Shown here: piece by piece, positions 60,068-64,000 of the stretch
How positions within the stretch are numbered: position 1 is the first letter of the stretch
Layout: every line of letters begins with the position of its first letter
Notes under the pieces: model-generated
What the model saw: only the letters and a program-made list of their open reading frames with translations
Databases searched by the model: none
Told to the model about the DNA's origin: nothing
Assembly: GCA_003155915.1 (NCBI GenBank)
Contig: PMFA01000024.1
Location: 181,162-245,161, forward strand
Source of the DNA: Acidimicrobiaceae bacterium
Lineage (GTDB): Bacteria > Actinomycetota > Acidimicrobiia > Acidimicrobiales > RAAP-2
DNA length: 64,000 nt
Reading direction: 5' to 3'
Position numbers and translations under genes: made by a program

Positions 60068-62113
60068 TCAGGAGCGATGGGCGAGCAGGTCGTGAACTCG
60101 GTCAACGAGGTCACTCGGTTTGAAGGGCTTCGCCAGGAAATCACAGCCGTCCGGATTCAATTCCGCGAGGATGCTTCGGTTCGCGGTGCCCGACACGAGC
60201 AGCACGGGCAGGTCGGGGCGTTTCGACTGCAATGCCGTCGCGAGATCGCGTCCCGACATCTCGCCCATCACCACGTCACTCACGAGCAAATCAAATGTCC
60301 CTTCGAACTCCTCGACCACCCGCAACGCTTGTTCGCCAGAAGCGGCTTCGGCAATCCGGTAGCCATTCCTCTCGAGGATGCGACTCATGAATCGACGCAC
60401 TTCCTCGTCGTCGTCCACGATCAAAATCGTGGCGGAGCCGCGCGGCCGTTCGGGTACAGGAAGTTGCGATCGTTCGTCAACTTCTTCGGCCACCGTGGGA
60501 AAGGTGATCTCGAAGGAGGTCCCCCGACCTAGTTCGGAGCGGCACACGATGGCCCCGTGACTTTCTTCGGCGAGTCTTCTCGCCGCCGCGAGTCCCATCC
60601 CGGTCCCCTTGAAGGGCCCTTTTGTTGTGAAGAGCGGATCGAAACAGTGTTCTCGGGTCTCCTCGTCCATCCCAACGCCGGTGTCAATGAATGTCACGCT
60701 GACGTGTTCGCCTTCGACGAGACCGAGCGAAGCGGCGGCGGCGTGGTCCAGGTTGAGTGACGAGACGGCGATCGTCAATGTTCCGCCGAGCGGCATGGCG
60801 TCGCGCGCGTTGATCGCAAGATTGAGAATCATTTGCTCGAATTGATCCGCGTCCACGCGTACGTTGCCAGCTTTTCCGTCGAGATCGAAATGCACTTCTA
60901 TGTTCCCGCCGAGAATTCGTTCGAGTACTTCGGCGTTGGACTGCACGACCGCCACGGGATTGAATACCACGAGCTCCGGTTCGCGCGTTCGCCCGATTGC
61001 TTGCAGCTGCGTCGTCAACATAGAAGCGCGAGACGCCGTCGACTGGATCTCCCTCACCATCTGCACGGCGCGTTCGTTGTCGTCCAGGTCGTTCGAGAGG
61101 ATTTCCGCGTAACCCGAAATCAGCGTGAGGAGGTTGTTGAAGTCGTGCGCGATTCGACTCGCGACCTGACCTCGGATCTCCATCGTGTACGCGTGACGCA
61201 ATTCGGCCTTGAGCTCGCGGTGATTCGTCACGTCATCTATCAACGTCAGTATCCCGGGTGTCTCAGTCCCCGTGGGTGGCAAGAGTGCCGCCGACGCGCT
61301 CAAGACACGTAGCTTCCCAGCAATCTCGACGTCGACAAAGTCGCGCCCGTCGGCCGAGTCGCCACGCACTACGTCGGACCAAAGTTCTCTTAGATCGGGC
61401 AAGGTCGATTCCGGAAACACTGACTCGTGTTGCGCTCGCCCTTCGCTGAACTCCGGCCACGCGAATACACGGCTGGCGGCACGGTTCCACCATCGCACCC
61501 GCCCGTCGACATCCGCCTCGACGATGCCGACCGGGGCGGTCTCGATCAATATGCGAAGTCGGGCCTCACTCGATTGAACGTTTCGACCGAGTTCAATAGC
61601 GTCGAGTGCGCTCGCCGCCATCTGAGCGAGGAGTATGAGTACCTCCTTGTCCTCATCTTCAAACGTGACACCCCGACGAACCGCGACGACGCCGCGAGCG
61701 TGCGCGCGCCGCTCCAGGATTGGTGCTACGAGCCAATCGTTAATGAGACGGGTTTCGCTTCCAAACTCCCAGTTCGTGGGGTACTCGGAAGAATGCTCGT
61801 CCGAGGGCACTTCGCAGATTGCCTTCTTCCCACGACGCGAAACACCTCGAAGCGGTGCGAGGGCACCGGTGTCGAGTGACACGACGGACTCCTCCGCGTC
61901 AAAAACGGCACGAGTGCTCCCAGCGAGACTTTTCAATATCTCCTCTTCACTTCGAAGCGACGTGACCGTAATTGACGCGGCGATCAATTGGTGGAGCTGT
62001 ATTGCGATGCGTTGCGAATGGCGCACCGCGTCGCGCGTCGTTGACGTCTCCTTCGTCTGAGCGGAACTTGGCGCGTCTAACTCACCGCTCAGCGGCGGCT
62101 TTCGCGGACTCAC
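60068..62113 (-). CDS. Hybrid sensor histidine kinase with GAF, PAS and receiver domains
   Basis: A 681-residue cytoplasmic kinase with no membrane helix. A GAF-like domain spans ~40-175, and a PAS domain ~185-305 (LIETAPVGIVEADVDGRVRW). The dimerisation helix has the phosphoacceptor His in ASRIAHDFNNLLTLISGYAE, and the ATPase domain has LNLAINARDAMPLGG (N-box), DTGVGMDEE and GTGMGLAAARRLA. The C-terminal receiver (~565-680) has LIVDDDEEVRR, the Asp in LLVSDVVMGEMSG and the Lys in FLAKPF. The kinase resembles PleC/NtrB-like hybrids. It probably passes phosphate from His to its own receiver, then via a phosphotransfer protein elsewhere. Confidence 0.9.
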   Translation of the reverse strand: MSPRKPPLSGELDAPSSAQTKETSTTRDAVRHSQRIAIQLHQLIAASITVTSLRSEEEILKSLAGSTRAVFDAEESVVSLDTGALAPLRGVSRRGKKAICEVPSDEHSSEYPTNWEFGSETRLINDWLVAPILERRAHARGVVAVRRGVTFEDEDKEVLILLAQMAASALDAIELGRNVQSSEARLRILIETAPVGIVEADVDGRVRWWNRAASRVFAWPEFSEGRAQHESVFPESTLPDLRELWSDVVRGDSADGRDFVDVEIAGKLRVLSASAALLPPTGTETPGILTLIDDVTNHRELKAELRHAYTMEIRGQVASRIAHDFNNLLTLISGYAEILSNDLDDNERAVQMVREIQSTASRASMLTTQLQAIGRTREPELVVFNPVAVVQSNAEVLERILGGNIEVHFDLDGKAGNVRVDADQFEQMILNLAINARDAMPLGGTLTIAVSSLNLDHAAAASLGLVEGEHVSVTFIDTGVGMDEETREHCFDPLFTTKGPFKGTGMGLAAARRLAEESHGAIVCRSELGRGTSFEITFPTVAEEVDERSQLPVPERPRGSATILIVDDDEEVRRFMSRILERNGYRIAEAASGEQALRVVEEFEGTFDLLVSDVVMGEMSGRDLATALQSKRPDLPVLLVSGTANRSILAELNPDGCDFLAKPFKPSDLVDRVHDLLAHRS

Positions 62114-62234
62114 GGCTGACTTTCGCTTCGCCGATGGAGGGATACTGGAAGTGTTCGAGGTGCGCCAAACTCCCCGACGAAGACATCAATGAGGCAACAT
62201 CGATGTGCAGCGAAGCGGCGAATGGAGATTCGGC

Positions 62235-63095
62235 TCAAAGAGGCTTCCCCGAGAAGATCGAGAAGTCTTCTAAGTACCGATCAATTTCCGCTGCCTCATG
62301 AGGCTTGGAAAATAGGAAGCCCTGACCAACCCCGACCTCTTCCAACTGAAGACGATGTCGCTGCTCGGCGTCTTCGATCCCGGACGCCACGATTTGGAAC
62401 TTGCTCTTCTTGGCGAGGTCCACGAGAGAGTGCACGAGCTCGGTTCCTTCGGGCGAGTCGGAGAGGGTCGCGACGAAATGTCGGTCCAGCTTCAGAACCC
62501 TGATGGGCAAATTCTCCACATCGCTCAGGAGTGACTGGCCCGGCTCGAAGTCATCGATCGCCAAACGCACGCCCAACTGCGTGAGCCCTACGAGACGATC
62601 CGACACGTCACCCGACAAGGTGCCCTGCGAGAATTCCAAGACCAGAAGCCCGGCAGGGAAACGACTCGTCGCAATGACCTCTTCGACCTCCTTGACGAAA
62701 CCGCTCCACGCGAACTGGAGGGCCGAGATGTTGACCGACACAGTGAAACGAAATCCTTTGTCGTGCCACTCGGCGCCCTGGGCACACGCCGTCGCCAGGG
62801 CCCAACGTCCGACCGCCAATATCAGTCCACTGGATTCGAGCTCGGGTACGAATGCGTCGGGACTGAGGACGCCGCGCCTTGGATGGCGCCAACGAATAAG
62901 TGCCTCCACACCAACGAACGCATTTGAGTGCAGGTCAATCTCTGGTTGGTACACCAAGAAAAACTGCTCGTCCTCCAGAGCCCTTTCCAGTTCTCTGGCG
63001 AAATCGACTCCCTCGGCTGACTCTCGGGAGGATTCAGATTTATCGGGCATTGCACGTCGCTTCTTTTTGGGCCCAAGAAAAGTAGGCGCGTTCAC
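62235..63095 (-). CDS. EAL-domain protein, probably catalytically defective
   Basis: A 286-residue stand-alone EAL protein. The fold is clear: VGVEALIRWRHPRRGVLSP with the EAL Glu64, VSVNISALQF (Asn122), AIDDFEPGQS (Asp181, Asp182) and LKLDRHF (Lys202). Two residues of the metal/catalytic set are changed: the E-x-T-E motif reads EFSQ (Gln157 for Glu), and the E-G-V-E motif reads ASGIED (Ser238 for Glu). Phosphodiesterase activity is therefore doubtful, and a c-di-GMP binding or protein-docking role is more likely. GTG 63095 or ATG 63050 may be the start. It lies upstream of the kinase gene on the same strand. Confidence 0.82.
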   Translation of the reverse strand: MNAPTFLGPKKKRRAMPDKSESSRESAEGVDFARELERALEDEQFFLVYQPEIDLHSNAFVGVEALIRWRHPRRGVLSPDAFVPELESSGLILAVGRWALATACAQGAEWHDKGFRFTVSVNISALQFAWSGFVKEVEEVIATSRFPAGLLVLEFSQGTLSGDVSDRLVGLTQLGVRLAIDDFEPGQSLLSDVENLPIRVLKLDRHFVATLSDSPEGTELVHSLVDLAKKSKFQIVASGIEDAEQRHRLQLEEVGVGQGFLFSKPHEAAEIDRYLEDFSIFSGKPL

Positions 63096-63503
63096 TAGTT
63101 CTTAGGTGCTGAGGATACTCGGCGGACTAAAAATTTGGATGAACGACACTTTCTCGTGACGCCCGTATGAAAACCGTCCATGGCCCTGGAACCGAATTCA
63201 ATCGCATGTCCCATCGCCCACCAAGTCACACCGACATCACCCACGGAGCACAGATAGGCGATCGCAACGGAGATACGTCATTTTCATCATCTCGATCTCA
63301 TGAAATCTCACGACACTGGGTTTTTCCGAACCTGAAGCGATTTCAACGAAATCCAGGAATAACAACTCCTTAAAAACTGCGTTCCCGTGCCCCTCAAAAT
63401 GGCATCACACCATCACAACCCTTTAGATATAAGGAATTTCTAACCAAAAACGCCCTTAAGGTTCGAATCGGACGCAACGTGAGCGCAATGCAATCACTAC
63501 CCC
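63096..63503. other. 408-bp gap, AT-richer, no gene seen
   Basis: The stretch between the EAL gene and the promoter of the last gene has no open frame with gene-like content. It has A/T-rich runs and no clear hairpin. It probably contains the promoter of the EAL gene and upstream elements for the secreted protein gene; none is distinct enough to name. Confidence 0.4.
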
Positions 63504-63533
63504 TTGACAAAAAAGGTGGCAATCGACTACTTT
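63504..63533 (+). promoter_or_regulatory. Sigma-70-type promoter for the Thr-rich secreted protein
   Basis: A consensus -35 TTGACA (63504-63509) and -10 TACTTT (63528-63533) are separated by 18 bp. The start would be near 63540, giving a leader of about 27 nt before ATG 63567. It is among the best promoters in the window. Confidence 0.62.
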
Positions 63534-63566
63534 TGACTCTCGCAGGGGCGGATTGGGTAAAGCAAT

Positions 63567-64000
63567 ATGAAAAAGAACGTCCGCATCATTCGCGGCGACG
63601 GCCAGACGTTCACCTTGCGACAGTTTGTCGGAATGTGGCGTGCAACTACTACCCGGTTGCTCAAGAGTTTGCGATCAGCATTGGCCGTTGTGGCCGTGGT
63701 GACACTCAGTCTCATTGCGCTTCCGGCTCTAACATCGAACGCTTCGACGAACCTCAACAGCAACAGTTCGGTCAGTTGTTCGAAGATCACGACGGTAAAA
63801 TCGCACGTGGTTCTTCATCCCCGCCATGGCGGTGTGACGACAACTACGTGGAATTTGTGGACGACGACGACTCGACCGGTGACCACAACCACCTGGAAGA
63901 CGACGACGACAGTTCGCTGCTGTTCGCCGACCACAACCACCACGGTTCGGTCAACGACCACAACCACCACGGTTCGGTCAACGACCACGACGTCAACGGT
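63567..64000 (+). CDS. Secreted Thr-rich protein (5' part only)
   Basis: ATG 63567 opens a frame that runs off the window end (144 complete codons). Residues ~18-60 carry a long signal-like N-terminus, with basic LRQFVGMWRATTTRLLKSLR and then SALAVVAVVTLSLIALPALT. The exported part is very Thr-rich: TTTTWNLWTTTTRPVTTTTW, and TTTTTVRS followed by TTTTTTVRS. Such segments are likely extended and possibly O-glycosylated, as linkers or stalks in wall proteins. The cysteine pair in TTVRCCSPTTTT is notable. A consensus promoter and a G-rich stretch precede the start. The C-terminal domain is unseen, so function is unknown. Confidence 0.72.
   Translation, partial: MKKNVRIIRGDGQTFTLRQFVGMWRATTTRLLKSLRSALAVVAVVTLSLIALPALTSNASTNLNSNSSVSCSKITTVKSHVVLHPRHGGVTTTTWNLWTTTTRPVTTTTWKTTTTVRCCSPTTTTTVRSTTTTTTVRSTTTTST
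63929..63982 (+). repeat. 27-bp tandem repeat, two perfect copies, in the Thr-rich gene
   Basis: The unit begins GACCACAACCACCACGG and ends TTCGGTCAAC; copies occupy 63929-63955 and 63956-63982 without any mismatch. A third partial copy begins at 63983 (GACCACGACG). In the reading frame each copy adds nine residues (TTTTTTVRS type), so the array can vary in length without shifting frame. Confidence 0.8.

Noticed and set aside
63929..64000. Short direct repeats that could suggest a CRISPR array
   Set aside because: The copies are contiguous with no spacers, are in frame and encode Thr-rich sequence.

Overview
This 64-kb window is high-GC bacterial chromosome with the hallmarks of an actinomycete, probably from the class Acidimicrobiia (inference). 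The signs are a luciferase-like F420-type oxidoreductase, a protein of the mycobacterial Rv1355c (MoeY) type beside a GGDEF-EAL protein, a YerC-led histidine operon, DUF5666 secreted proteins, and many genes that start directly downstream of a TANNNT -10 box with no ribosome binding site. No rRNA, tRNA, insertion sequence, prophage or CRISPR array was seen. Genes are densely packed and many neighbours share 4-bp stop/start overlaps.

Layout. 1-8.6 kb: a polyamine (putrescine/spermidine) island. It has a PotABCD-type importer and an aminobutyraldehyde-type dehydrogenase on the minus strand, divergent from an Lrp regulator, a class III aminotransferase and a PuuB-like FAD oxidase. 8.6-14.9 kb: membrane and secreted proteins, threonine dehydratase, a CadD-type transporter, an MFS transporter and a family-5 solute-binding protein. 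14.9-20.1 kb: a secreted DUF5666 protein, then a pyrimidine-base salvage island (NCS1 permease, phosphoribosyltransferase, yeast-type cytosine deaminase, uracil phosphoribosyltransferase). 20.2-24.0 kb: a heterodimeric ABC exporter. 24.0-29.7 kb: F420-type oxidoreductase, glutamate dehydrogenase, a small coiled-coil protein, a secreted GH3 protein, a DOPA-dioxygenase-like protein and a two-gene membrane-protein unit.

29.9-36.1 kb: histidine biosynthesis. The minus-strand operon is yerC-hisG-hisD-hisCB-hisH-hisF-hisIE, with hisA divergent across only 30 bp. hisC and hisB are fused in frame, HisD is shortened but keeps its catalytic residues, and the divergent gap holds a tandem 8-bp repeat. 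36.2-48.6 kb: an oxidative sugar-catabolism island with IclR regulator, zinc alcohol dehydrogenase, M24-like protein, U32-like protein, IlvD/Edd dehydratase, complete sugar ABC importer, SMP-30 lactonase and a ketoglutarate-semialdehyde-type dehydrogenase. It looks like a Weimberg-type route with one enzyme not recognisable. 48.7-52.1 kb: adenylylsulfate kinase beside a sulfotransferase, and a GT2 glycosyltransferase.

52.2-63.1 kb: a cyclic-di-GMP and two-component region. One operon joins a 966-residue protein (GNAT-like, ThiF/E1-like and nitroreductase-like parts) to a GAF-GAF-GGDEF-EAL protein, a GGDEF protein and an unknown protein. It is followed by a PhoB-type response regulator, a hybrid histidine kinase and a degenerate EAL protein. 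The window ends inside a Thr-rich secreted protein with 27-bp coding repeats. The most novel-looking items are the GNAT-E1-nitroreductase/c-di-GMP operon, the incomplete Weimberg-like cluster with its two unassigned enzymes, and the HisC-HisB fusion.
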